Assembly: GCA_022826205.1 (NCBI GenBank)
Contig: JAJDVJ010000082.1
Coordinates: 1-44,364, forward strand
DNA length: 44,364 nt
Source of the DNA: Silicimonas sp.
GTDB taxonomy: Bacteria; Pseudomonadota; Alphaproteobacteria; Rhodobacterales; Rhodobacteraceae
Direction: 5' to 3'
In this document: positions 34,295 through 42,451 of the stretch, one piece after another
Position numbering within the stretch: the stretch's first letter is position 1
How the letters are laid out: the number at the start of each line of letters is the position of its first letter
Notes under the pieces: model-generated
Databases searched by the model: none
What the model was told of the DNA's origin: nothing
What the model saw: only the letters and a program-made list of their open reading frames with translations
Made by a program: the position numbers and the translations under genes

Positions 34295-35083
34295 ATGAAC
34301 ATCTGCCGACTTGAACATGTCGACCTGCATTGCCGCGAGGATGGCGACCCTGACGGGGTGCCGGTTGTGTTTTCCAACTCGCTCGGAACGGACTACAGGC
34401 TTTGGGACCCCATCCTGCCATTCCTGCCTTCCGGGCTTCGCCTGATCCGCTACGACATGCGGGGGCACGGGCTCTCGTCCTGCCCTGAGCCTCCTTACCC
34501 GATGGGCGCTCTTGTCGCCGATGCGGAAGCGCTGCTCGACCATCTGGGCGTGCGGGATTCGGTCTTCGTCGGATGCTCGATCGGGGGCATGATCGCCCAA
34601 GGCCTGGCAGTGAAACGATCCGACCAGGTTCGCGCCATGGTGCTGTCGAACACGGCCGTGAAGATCGGCACGACGGAAATGTGGCAGGAACGGATCGACG
34701 CCGTAATGGCTGGCGGCATCGAGTCATTGGCCGATGCTGTCATGGAACGGTGGTTCTCACGCGAATTCCGGGCCACGCCCGAGCTCAATGCCTGGCGGAA
34801 CATGCTGACTCGTCAGCCGGCCAACGGCTACATTGGTGGCTCGGCCGCGATCTCGGGGACCGACTTCCACACCACGACAGCGAACCTGACCTTGCCGACG
34901 CTGGTCATCGCCGGAAGCGAAGACGGCTCGACGCCGCCGGACCTGGTTCGCGAGACTGCCGAACTTGTCAAGGGAAGCCGGTTCGCGCTGATCCGGCAGG
35001 CCGGGCATCTTCCAATGGTGGAAAAACCCGAGGAATTCACCCGGCATCTCGCGGCATTCCTGGACGATCTCGGGCATGGCTGA
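34295..35083 (+). CDS. 3-oxoadipate enol-lactonase (PcaD)-like hydrolase
   Basis: 262 residues. Very close to PcaD in pattern: FSNSLGTDYRLWDP oxyanion segment, GCSIGGMIAQGLA with Ser95, LSNTAVKIGTTEMWQERIDAV, GSEDGSTPPDLVRETAEL with Asp210, and AGHLPMVEKPEEF with His238. PcaD hydrolyses the enol-lactone of the protocatechuate branch. No pcaGH, pcaB or pcaIJ genes are here, so it may instead act on a sugar or other lactone. ATG 34295 is chosen because GCGAGG lies just upstream; the frame is open from 34244. Confidence 0.9.
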   Translation: MNICRLEHVDLHCREDGDPDGVPVVFSNSLGTDYRLWDPILPFLPSGLRLIRYDMRGHGLSSCPEPPYPMGALVADAEALLDHLGVRDSVFVGCSIGGMIAQGLAVKRSDQVRAMVLSNTAVKIGTTEMWQERIDAVMAGGIESLADAVMERWFSREFRATPELNAWRNMLTRQPANGYIGGSAAISGTDFHTTTANLTLPTLVIAGSEDGSTPPDLVRETAELVKGSRFALIRQAGHLPMVEKPEEFTRHLAAFLDDLGHG

Positions 35084-35203
35084 ACGATCGGTGCCGGCAA
35101 GAAAGCGGCCCCCGCGTCGCCCTACGGTTTGCGTTCCCGTCACGAGAAAGCCCCGACATGTGCCGGCAGTGCCCTGCCGATCGCCGCGCTCGGGAGATGA
35201 ACC

Positions 35204-35464
35204 ATGACCGACCTGCACGAAGCAGGCGTGGAGACACGCCCCGCCGTCCTCGGAGACAGGCATGTGGAAGGGGCCGTGGCCGCGGCAAAGGGACTCGTCG
35301 CAAGCGCCCGCGAGATCGGCCGCGCACTTGCGGGCGTTGCGGAAGGCGAACATTCCGGCATGAACATCGACGATGTGATCAGCCCGGAAAGCCAGTTTGG
35401 CACGGCAGCGGCTGAAGCGCGACCATTCGCACGTGCGGCCGCACAAGGGAGAGGACGGAAATGA
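35204..35464 (+). CDS. Small 86-codon ORF with a PcaC-like N-terminus
   Basis: ATG 35204 has a good ribosome site (GGGAGA, 7 bases) and the stop overlaps the next gene in ATGA form, so it is probably translated. The first ~25 residues (LHEAGVETRPAVLGDRHVEGA) read like the start of 4-carboxymuconolactone decarboxylase (PcaC), which often follows pcaD. After that the sequence (VASAREIGRALAGVAEG, MNIDDVISPESQFG) does not resemble that family, and the catalytic region is absent. It may be an in-frame deletion product joining the beginning of pcaC to the end of another gene, or a new small protein. Confidence 0.5.
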   Translation: MTDLHEAGVETRPAVLGDRHVEGAVAAAKGLVASAREIGRALAGVAEGEHSGMNIDDVISPESQFGTAAAEARPFARAAAQGRGRK

Positions 35465-36540
35465 GCCGGATCAGAGCAGCCGTCTGCCGCGCGTTCGGAG
35501 AGCCGTTGACCATCGAGGAGATGGAGCTCGCCCCGCCGGGCACGGGCGAGGTCGAAGTGGCGATCAGGGCTTGTGCAGTCTGCCACTCGGACATCGCCTA
35601 CGCCGCGGGTGCCTGGGGTGGGCGGCTTCCTGTCGTCTACGGCCACGAAGCCTCTGGCGAAGTGGCAGGAGTTGGCCCCGGCGTCACGGGGTTCCAGCCT
35701 GGAGACAAGGTCATCGTGACGCTCATAAAGTCATGCGGAACGTGCCATGGCTGCGCGACCGGACGGCCAGCATTGTGTTCGGGATCGAGGCACGCGACAC
35801 CGCTGCATGGGGCGGACGGCGAGCGCGTTCTGCGCGCAATGTACTGCGGTGCCTTTGCGGAAAGAACCGTCGTTCACGAAAGCCAGATTGTGTGCATTCC
35901 GGAAGACATTCCGTATGACGCTGCTTCTCTGCTTGCCTGCGGGGTCATCACGGGCGTGGGCGCGGTGATCAACTCTGCAAGACTCAGACCTGGCGAGAAC
36001 GCCGTCGTCATCGGCGCCGGCGGCGTAGGTCTCAATGCCATACAGGGTGCGCGGATTGCGGGCGCAGGCCGGATCGTTGCCATCGACCTGGTTCCGAAAA
36101 AGCTGGAGGACGCAAGAGTCTTCGGCGCGACGGACGGCATTCTGGCAAGCGACGGCGACCTGGTGGAGAAACTCCATGCCCTGCTTGGGAAGGGGGCGGA
36201 CGCGGTCTTCGTCGCCGTGGGCGCAACTTCCGCTTTCAACAGCGCGCCGTCCCTGCTGGCGCCCGGCGGTCGGGTCGTTCTGGTTGGCATTCCTCCGTCA
36301 GGCGAACTGGCCTCGTACGACCCAGACATCGTCGCAAGCGCCGGACAGATGCTGCTTGGTGCCAAGATGGGTGATTCCGTGCTTGCCCGAGACATCCCCT
36401 GGTTGACCGAACTCTATCTTCAAGGCCGCCTCAAGCTTGACGAACTGATTACGGGGAGATGGAGCATTGATCAGATCAACGAGGCGATTGCGGACACGAA
36501 AACGGGCAAGGCCCGGCGCAACGTCATCGTGTTCCAGTAG
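35461..36540 (+). CDS. Zinc-dependent alcohol dehydrogenase
   Basis: 359 residues of the medium-chain dehydrogenase family. Catalytic zinc ligands Cys41 (VCHSD) and His62-Glu63 (YGHEASGE); structural zinc Cys92, Cys95, Cys98 and Cys106 (SCGTCHGCATGRPALC); coenzyme fold VVIGAGGVGLNAIQGARIAGAGRIVAIDL, where the Asp ending the second strand favours NAD. Coupled by ATGA to the small ORF upstream and followed, 139 bases later, by the sugar-acid dehydratase. It could be the aldose or alcohol oxidation step of the same pathway, an inference from location. Confidence 0.93.
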   Translation: MSRIRAAVCRAFGEPLTIEEMELAPPGTGEVEVAIRACAVCHSDIAYAAGAWGGRLPVVYGHEASGEVAGVGPGVTGFQPGDKVIVTLIKSCGTCHGCATGRPALCSGSRHATPLHGADGERVLRAMYCGAFAERTVVHESQIVCIPEDIPYDAASLLACGVITGVGAVINSARLRPGENAVVIGAGGVGLNAIQGARIAGAGRIVAIDLVPKKLEDARVFGATDGILASDGDLVEKLHALLGKGADAVFVAVGATSAFNSAPSLLAPGGRVVLVGIPPSGELASYDPDIVASAGQMLLGAKMGDSVLARDIPWLTELYLQGRLKLDELITGRWSIDQINEAIADTKTGKARRNVIVFQ

Positions 36541-36679
36541 CCGAAATCCATGCACAACGGGCACTTCCTGTCGCAACGAGCGGGTGATGTTCTATGCCCA
36601 TGCATCCTCTGGACCCGAACAGTGATTGGTGATTGGCTGACTTGGCGTTTTCGCAACCGCTCATTGGAGGCATTCTCCC

Positions 36680-37918
36680 TTGCGACTTGATGATCTCGTC
36701 GTGATTGTTACGGCCCCACCTGCTCCCGGATGGGGCGGGCGCTACTGGATTCTGGTCAAGGTCACGACCGATGACGGCATCACCGGATGGGGCGAGTGCT
36801 ATGCAAGTTCGGTCGGGCCGGATGCAATGACCGCCGTCATCCGGGACGTGTTCGAGCGGCACATGCAGGGCGAGGCACCGACTGAAGTCGAGAAGATGTT
36901 CCGGCGCGCATACTCCAGCGGATTCACGCAGCGCCCTGACCTGACGGTCATCGGCGCGTTCTCCGGTCTCGAAATCGCGTGCTGGGACATTCTCGGCAAG
37001 GCGCGGGACTGTCCGGTCTGGGAACTGCTTGGCGGCCGCATGAACGATCGGATCCGGGCATATTCCTATCTCTACCCACTCCGGCATCACGAGCTGCCCA
37101 GGTTCTGGGGCGATGCGGACATGGCGGCGGAGTCAGCCCTCTACCTCGCGGACCAGGGCTACACGGCGGTCAAGTTCGACCCGGCCGGCCCGTACACCAT
37201 GCGGGGTGGCCACCATCCGTCGCGCTTCGACATCGAAACCTCGGTTCAGTTCTGCGCGCGCATTCGCGAGGCGGTCGGACCGCGCGCCGACCTCCTGTTC
37301 GGCACCCATGGGCAGTTCAATCCGGCGGGCGCAATCAGGCTCGCGCAAGCCATCGAGCCCTTCGACCCGCTTTGGTTCGAGGAACCAGTGCCCCCTGACG
37401 CGCCCGAATCCCTCGGCCGGGTGGCAAGGGCGACCTCGATCCCGATCGCGACGGGCGAGCGGTTGACGACTCGAGCCGAATTCGCGGCCGCCCTGTCAAA
37501 TGGCGCGGCCATACTGCAGCCGGCCCTCGGGAGAGCGGGCGGCATCTGGGAAGGGAGGAAGATTGCGGTCCTTGCCGAATCCGCCGGGGCGCAGCTTGCG
37601 CCGCATCTCTATGCGGGTCCCGTGGAGTGGGCGGCGAACCTGCATCTTTGCGTCTCGATTCCGAATCTCCTGATTGCGGAAACCATCGAGACGGCGTTTC
37701 ACGACGCGCTCATCAAGGGCACGATCCGAGTCGAGGACGGCTATGTCCCGGCACCGAAGGGCCCGGGACTTGGCATAGAAGTGGACGAGGCGCTGGCGCG
37801 AAAGCACGCCTATGCCGGCGACCGGCTGCATCTCGAAATGCAGGACGATCCCCCGCGCTATGATCGCACCCAGCTGTTCGAAGGCGGAGCGCCGGTCGGC
37901 AAGACGCCGGAACCTTGA
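36680..37918 (+). CDS. Enolase-superfamily sugar-acid dehydratase (galactonate dehydratase-like)
   Basis: 412 residues of the mandelate racemase/muconate lactonising group. N-terminal capping domain with APPAPGWGGRYWILVKVTTDDGITGWGE in pieces, then the barrel: YTAVKFDPAG (Lys on strand 2), LLFGTHGQFN, WFEEPVPPD, ATGERLTTR, and APHLYAGPVEWAAN with the catalytic His. The usual first metal Asp is replaced by the THGQ arrangement, which I recall from a galactonate dehydratase-annotated subgroup. Start is TTG 36680: GGAGG (36666-36670) sits 9 bases before it and no ATG fits. Expected to convert galactonate to the 2-dehydro-3-deoxy acid used by DgoK and DgoA. Confidence 0.9.
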   Translation: MRLDDLVVIVTAPPAPGWGGRYWILVKVTTDDGITGWGECYASSVGPDAMTAVIRDVFERHMQGEAPTEVEKMFRRAYSSGFTQRPDLTVIGAFSGLEIACWDILGKARDCPVWELLGGRMNDRIRAYSYLYPLRHHELPRFWGDADMAAESALYLADQGYTAVKFDPAGPYTMRGGHHPSRFDIETSVQFCARIREAVGPRADLLFGTHGQFNPAGAIRLAQAIEPFDPLWFEEPVPPDAPESLGRVARATSIPIATGERLTTRAEFAAALSNGAAILQPALGRAGGIWEGRKIAVLAESAGAQLAPHLYAGPVEWAANLHLCVSIPNLLIAETIETAFHDALIKGTIRVEDGYVPAPKGPGLGIEVDEALARKHAYAGDRLHLEMQDDPPRYDRTQLFEGGAPVGKTPEP

Positions 37919-38313
37919 AGCCAGTCCGCCACCAAGTTCGAGAGGCGACCGCACTGCCAGGATCCGCAGGCACACGGCTGGACCCGGCGGAGCAGCCTCA
38001 GCGCACTGCACCAAGGAACATCGGGCACTGCCAGGGACATCCATGTCCGTCGGCTCGGTTTGGATGTCGCATGTGTTCCGCTTCGAAGCAGGTGCATGAA
38101 GGATGATCGGCAACCGGCGGTGCCTGCATCGCGGACCGCCTGCATACGGTGCGGACCACCTGGACCGCCTCCTCCCGCGCGCCCGGATCGGTGCCTGCGA
38201 TGCGCGTGGGCCCGACCCTCGATCAAGAGAACGCAATTGTCCGCACCAGCGGTCACACAGGCCGTCACGCTGAATTTGCGCGCCGCATTCACACGTTGGC
38301 GTGTTGCGGCCGC
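37919..38313. other. Convergent intergenic stretch, no gene identified
   Basis: 395 bases between the ends of the dehydratase (plus) and the DUF4143 ATPase (minus). Open frames here are extensions or shadows with no domain or ribosome site. No T-tract terminator seen. Confidence 0.45.
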
Positions 38314-39489
38314 CTATCGTGCCTGCAGAGTGGTCAGCATTTTCAAGGCGCTCGCGAGCGGCATCGCCCGAACGCCCCCCTTTTCCGGCACTTCCCTGTT
38401 ATCGGCATAGACCAGCACTCGCACTTCAGCGCCCAGCTCCTCGGCAGCGATACGGAATCCGCGCGTCACCTTGGGTGATGTCGTGCGCTTGATCTCAATT
38501 GCCCAGAGAGCGCCGTCACGATGTTTCAGGACCAGATCGATCTCCGCCCCGGCGGATGACCGGTAGAAGCTCGCCTCGGTCCCGCGCGGTGCTGCCGCGA
38601 TCAGGTTCTCAGTGCAGAATCCTTCCCAGCTGCCTCCAACAACCGGGTGTCCAAGCAGGCCTTCCAATGTCTCGATCCCGAGCAGCGCATGTGTCAGGCC
38701 GGAGTCGCGGATGTAAACCTTGGGGGCCTTGACAAGCCTTTTGCCTGCGTTCGAATGCCAAGGCGGCAGCCGTCGAACCAGCATCAGGTCGACCATCACA
38801 TCAAGGTATCGCGCGACACTCTGACCGGAAACTCCAAGATTGCCGGCAAGCTTGGCCGCATTCAGAAGCCCGCCCTGTTCATGGGCAAGCATCGTCCAGA
38901 AGCGACGCAAGGTTTCTGCAGGTATGCGCAGCAATCCAAAGGCTGGAATGTCGCGCTCCAGAAAGGTTCTGATGAAATCCTCGCGCCAGTTCAGGCTGGC
39001 CCTGTCGTTCTTCGCCAGGAAGCTCTCGGGAAATCCGCCGCGGAGCCAGAGTGGCGACATCGCATCGGCACCCGTTTCCGGCAGAGCGAAAGGCATGAGT
39101 TCGTGATAGCTGACCCGTCCTGCCAGTGACTCCGCACTTTGGTGAAGAAGCGCCCTTGAAGCTGATCCCAAGAGAAGAAATTGCCCGGATCGGTGCCCTT
39201 GCCTTCGTCGCCGATCAATCTGACCACGCAACGTCTTGAACAGATCCGGCACAACCTGCACTTCGTCGATCACCACAAGGCGGCCAGCCTGTTCATCAAG
39301 ATACAACTCAGGTTCCTCAAGCACCTGACGGTCGGCAGTTCGTTCCATGTCGAGATAGACGGCGTCACGGATTTCCGCGATCTCCTGCGCCAGTGTCGTC
39401 TTGCCGACCTGCCTTGGCCCAAGAAGGACGGCACCGGCCTGGACATCCAAGGCCTGTTCGAGTGATCTCTTAAGGAAACGCTCAATCAT
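38314..39489 (-). CDS. AAA-family ATPase with DUF4143
   Basis: 391 residues. N-terminal AAA_14 domain with Walker A GPRQVGKTT (24-32) and Walker B LVVIDEVQ (Asp75-Glu76), sensor-like FLLLGSAS; C-terminal DUF4143 with ERDIPAFGL, LAGNLGVSGQSVARYLDVMVDLMLVRRLPPW (HTH-like), VYIRDSGLTHALLG and the nuclease-like ending SAGAEIDLVLKHRDGALWAIEIKRT. Very common in accessory regions, role unknown. ATG 39489 is the family start; ATG 39498, three codons earlier, is equally possible. A perfect 10-bp inverted repeat spans this start and the upstream region. Confidence 0.92.
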   Translation of the reverse strand: MIERFLKRSLEQALDVQAGAVLLGPRQVGKTTLAQEIAEIRDAVYLDMERTADRQVLEEPELYLDEQAGRLVVIDEVQVVPDLFKTLRGQIDRRRRQGHRSGQFLLLGSASRALLHQSAESLAGRVSYHELMPFALPETGADAMSPLWLRGGFPESFLAKNDRASLNWREDFIRTFLERDIPAFGLLRIPAETLRRFWTMLAHEQGGLLNAAKLAGNLGVSGQSVARYLDVMVDLMLVRRLPPWHSNAGKRLVKAPKVYIRDSGLTHALLGIETLEGLLGHPVVGGSWEGFCTENLIAAAPRGTEASFYRSSAGAEIDLVLKHRDGALWAIEIKRTTSPKVTRGFRIAAEELGAEVRVLVYADNREVPEKGGVRAMPLASALKMLTTLQAR

Positions 39490-39530
39490 ACCTTGCATAT
39501 GTTCTACTTGATGGAAGATTTGCAAGGTAT
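39488..39530. repeat. 10-bp inverted repeat over the ATPase start and leader
   Basis: ATACCTTGCA (39488-39497) and TGCAAGGTAT (39521-39530) are perfect inverse complements 23 bases apart. One arm covers the first codons of the DUF4143 ATPase (both candidate start codons), the other lies in its promoter region. In RNA it would pair over the initiation region; in DNA it could be an autoregulatory site. Confidence 0.6.
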
Positions 39531-39869
39531 TTTTGGAAACCGCATTACTCATTCCGCAACGGGGAATGGCGACGAATGCAGCAGCAGCGCCCTTCTCCAG
39601 TGACCGGCAATAAAGATGATCCACTGCCGACATTTGGGTAGTTTCTCGGTTTGCAGCATGGCGAACGGTTAGCCTGCCGCAGAGACTTCATCCTATCCCA
39701 AACTCGACCGGGTTGAGATCATGGAAAGCCTGGATGGGAATGGATGAGAAACGGAGTCCCGCACCATCATGTACGGCTTGCTGCCCGAGCCAGTGACCAA
39801 CGGTCGAGTCGATCGCTACTTTCAGCCGGAGCGAAATTTCCAGTACTGCCAAACGTTCCGCGCAGGTGG
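39531..39869. other. Intergenic stretch, no gene identified
   Basis: About 340 bases between the ATPase start and the deaminase end (both minus). It begins with a T-rich run and should hold the ATPase promoter. A minus-strand frame 39688-39873 (LEISLRLKVAIDSTVGHWLG) is unassigned and lacks a ribosome site. Confidence 0.4.
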
Positions 39870-40487
39870 TCATGGAAGCGGGATTGCCGAGGCGCTTCTG
39901 GACATCTGGTAGGTTTCGGAGAGCGCCTCGTAGAGCTTGCCGAGACGGTCCGCCTGTTCCGCCAGACGTCTGCGCTCCGGATCATCGAGACGGTCAACCT
40001 CGTCCCTGATGCTCCAGCACGACCAGTAGGCATTCCTTCGATTGTACTGTCCAACCTCCAGGCGAAACACTTCCGCAAGGATCCTCAGGTCATGCGGAAT
40101 CGCAAAGCTGTCGCGGCTGTTCTCGTGGCTGAAGAGGTAGAAGAAGTTGTCGAAGCCCGCCCACGTGATTGCGGAGAGGCAAAGCGAACACGGCTCGTGA
40201 GTTGACAGAAAGATCAATTCATCCGTCCCGGGGCGATCCTCCAGTTCGTAGAAGCTCTTCAGGCACTGGATCTCCCCGTGCCAGAGCGGATTGGCGGTCT
40301 CGTTGTTCGTTTCCGCCAGGACAAGGCTCAGGTCCGATTTCCGCAGAAGAGCGGCGCCGAAAATCTTGTTGCCGGCGGCAACGCCACGCGTCGTCAACGG
40401 CACGACCTCGAATTCGATCGTCTCAAGGAGTCGGGAAAACAGGCGAGCTCGATCCCCGGGCAGTTCGAAAGTGTCACGCTTTGTCAT
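39870..40487 (-). CDS. CDA-fold nucleoside/nucleotide deaminase-like protein
   Basis: 205 residues. The zinc site of the cytidine/deoxycytidylate deaminase fold is intact: His70-x-Glu72 (LWHGEIQC) and Cys100-x-x-Cys103 (STHEPCSLCLSAITWAG). The ~90-residue C-terminal part (FFYLFSHENSRDSFAIPHDLRILAEVFRLEVGQYNRRNAYWSCW, then a charged helix) is unlike tRNA adenosine deaminase or dCMP deaminase and may hold the specificity. Start ATG 40487 follows a strong GGAGGGG site; an in-frame ATG at 40508 is less likely. Isolated gene among relics; substrate unknown. Confidence 0.85.
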   Translation of the reverse strand: MTKRDTFELPGDRARLFSRLLETIEFEVVPLTTRGVAAGNKIFGAALLRKSDLSLVLAETNNETANPLWHGEIQCLKSFYELEDRPGTDELIFLSTHEPCSLCLSAITWAGFDNFFYLFSHENSRDSFAIPHDLRILAEVFRLEVGQYNRRNAYWSCWSIRDEVDRLDDPERRRLAEQADRLGKLYEALSETYQMSRSASAIPLP

Positions 40488-40739
40488 GCACAGCCCCTCC
40501 CCGCTCACGTCACGATCTCAGCGACCCGCCCGGGATCACGTCAGTGCTCCCAATCATTCGCGTTCCGCGCCGAACCACCTCGCGCACACGCCATGCGACC
40601 AAGGCCAGAGCGGCAGCCAGGTGGATCAGGTCTCGCGATACAGCCTCCGCATGGCCTGCACCACCCGCGTCGACGAATTCCCGGTAGATGCGTCAACTTT
40701 GTCGACACTCGATCCGGTCTCGTCACCTCCCGCAGCGGC

Positions 40740-41267
40740 GCATTCGGGCCAGAGCACATCACGCGATGAACAGAAGGCGTCGAAGGGCGGCAACGTGACC
40801 TGCCCATCATCCGCCAGCGTGGCCAAAAGCACCCAGTGGCCATCGCGAAGCGCGAACCCTTCCAGCATCCTCGCAGCGGGATCCACAATCCAGAGGCACG
40901 AGACGCCTTCCTTGGCATAGATCGCCCGCTTCTCGTTCTGATCGATCAGGCGATCGAGGGCGCGAACACCACACAGGCCAAGGCGAGCGCGATTGCGCAA
41001 GAGGTCGCATCGGGAAATTCGGGCATCGAATTGCGCATCCAGCCCGCAAGGCACGGCACGATAATGTCGTCACCCAGGCACAGTTTAGGCTCAAAGACGA
41101 TCCACGAATTGCCGGGGTCACCGCGCCCGCAATCAAAACGGCGCAACCGGCTCACCGCTCAGAGTCGAATGTGCCCAGGCATGCCGCATGGCCGGCCTCA
41201 GCTGGGAACGAGACTCGCCCGCCAATACTTCGGCGAACATGTCGGGCGGTGCGTCAAGCACGTCCTG
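40740..41267 (-). pseudogene. Uma2-family (DUF820) nuclease-like gene, multiply frameshifted
   Basis: Pieces of one protein appear in order on the minus strand in changing frames: DVLDAPPDMFAEVLAGE and SGEPVAPF (41267-41150), then DPGNSWIVFEPKLCLGDDIIVPCLAGW (about 41130-41050), then RAIYAKEGVSCLWIVDPAARMLEGFALRDGHWVLLATL ... FDAF ... DVLWPE (to about 40743). This is the layout of Uma2 proteins (PD-(D/E)XK-like). At least two frame changes and loss of the middle DWVxEVLSPST segment make it non-functional; VPC replaces the usual VPD metal ligand. No intact start. The 250 bases between it and the deaminase start (40488-40739) hold no recognisable gene. Confidence 0.75.
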
Positions 41268-41608
41268 TCATCTCGAATTGTGCTGTCTCATGCCTGCCTC
41301 CATGTCGTTGTTTTCCAAAAGGGAATCGTACGGCCGTGCAGAAGCCAATGGAAATCTCTTCAAGTGCGACAGCCCTAAATGCACCCGTTGGTTGATCAGG
41401 AAATTGACTCGACCTGCGCATCCCGGATATGGCATGTCGGTGGCAATGCACCGGTGACGAAACTCGTGACAGGAAGCTTGAATATGTGGAATGCGAGCTT
41501 AGGGATTCATGCGCGCAGCACACTCGCCTTCGGAAGTTGGCCTCTTTCAAGAATTCAGGCGTTTGCTTCATTCAACTCCGCGACAAATGGTTTCGATCCG
41601 ATAGCTGC
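41268..41608. other. Intergenic stretch, no gene identified
   Basis: About 340 bases between the broken Uma2 gene (minus) and the methyltransferase (plus). The methyltransferase frame is open back to 41429, but the translated sequence there (RDSCAQHTRLRKLASFK) does not look like a protein domain. No strong promoter is evident by eye. Confidence 0.4.
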
Positions 41609-42451
41609 GTGAAGGCACAATTCGGCATAATTTCCAAGCCTGTAGAGTTGGAAGGCGCGGCATTGGCCTCAGAAGTTGTGTTCGGCCACGGCTATGCGCA
41701 CTACGGCTATTTCCCAGATGGATTGCCAGAAGTCGTGTCGTTGCAGGCGCTGGGCGCAGCTCAGCATGCCTATTTTGAGAAATTGCTCGAGACAATAAGG
41801 GCGGTGCCTGGAGAAGTGAGCCGGATCCTCGATGTTGGCTCGGGGACCGGGGCGAATGCCAAAAACCTCATAGGGGCGGGTTTCGATGTGACCTGTGTTT
41901 CGCCCTCGGCGCAGATGAACGAGATGGCGCGGTCGAAGCTGCCTGAAGGCACGCAAGTGATCGATGCGAGGTTCGAAGACTTCGCCACAAATCACCGCTT
42001 CGATCTCTGCATTTTTGCGGAGAGCTTTCACTATATCGAGTTGGAACCAGCGCTGGCACAAGCTGCCAAGTATGCGGAAAAGGGCGTCGTGATTTTCGAT
42101 TACTTCCGTCGTGGTGGAGTTGGGACAGACCAAAACGATACCACGCGGACCACCCATACGTCATTTCTGGAAGCTGTTGTGCGGCAGGGGCAATTCGAAG
42201 TGCTGCACGACGAGGATGTGACCGATGCGATCACGCCAACTTTTGTTATCTATGAATACCTAAAGAACGAAAAGGTTGCCCCATTTCTGGAGCGTTATCG
42301 CGCGACGCTAAGTCAGAACCATCCGCTGCGTGCCTGGATGTTGGAATTGCTGCTGGGCCGATCGATGGACAAGCTGACCCGCAAGTCTGGGCGGTCGACG
42401 ACGTTCGCTCGGGCACATGAGTATCGGCTGATCGTTATGCGCCGGAAATAG
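41609..42451 (+). CDS. Class I SAM-dependent methyltransferase
   Basis: About 280 residues. Motif I ILDVGSGTGANAKNLI (residues 73-88), acidic-loop equivalent VTCVSPSAQMNEMAR, motif II region FDLCIFAESFHYIE, and GVVIFDYFRR. Resembles cyclopropane/small-molecule methyltransferases more than RNA or DNA enzymes, but the substrate cannot be named. The start is uncertain: I take GTG 41609 (VKAQFGII), no good Shine-Dalgarno is visible, and TTG further in is possible. G+C looks somewhat lower than in the neighbouring metabolic genes and relics lie on both sides, so it may have been acquired. Confidence 0.8.
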   Translation: MKAQFGIISKPVELEGAALASEVVFGHGYAHYGYFPDGLPEVVSLQALGAAQHAYFEKLLETIRAVPGEVSRILDVGSGTGANAKNLIGAGFDVTCVSPSAQMNEMARSKLPEGTQVIDARFEDFATNHRFDLCIFAESFHYIELEPALAQAAKYAEKGVVIFDYFRRGGVGTDQNDTTRTTHTSFLEAVVRQGQFEVLHDEDVTDAITPTFVIYEYLKNEKVAPFLERYRATLSQNHPLRAWMLELLLGRSMDKLTRKSGRSTTFARAHEYRLIVMRRK

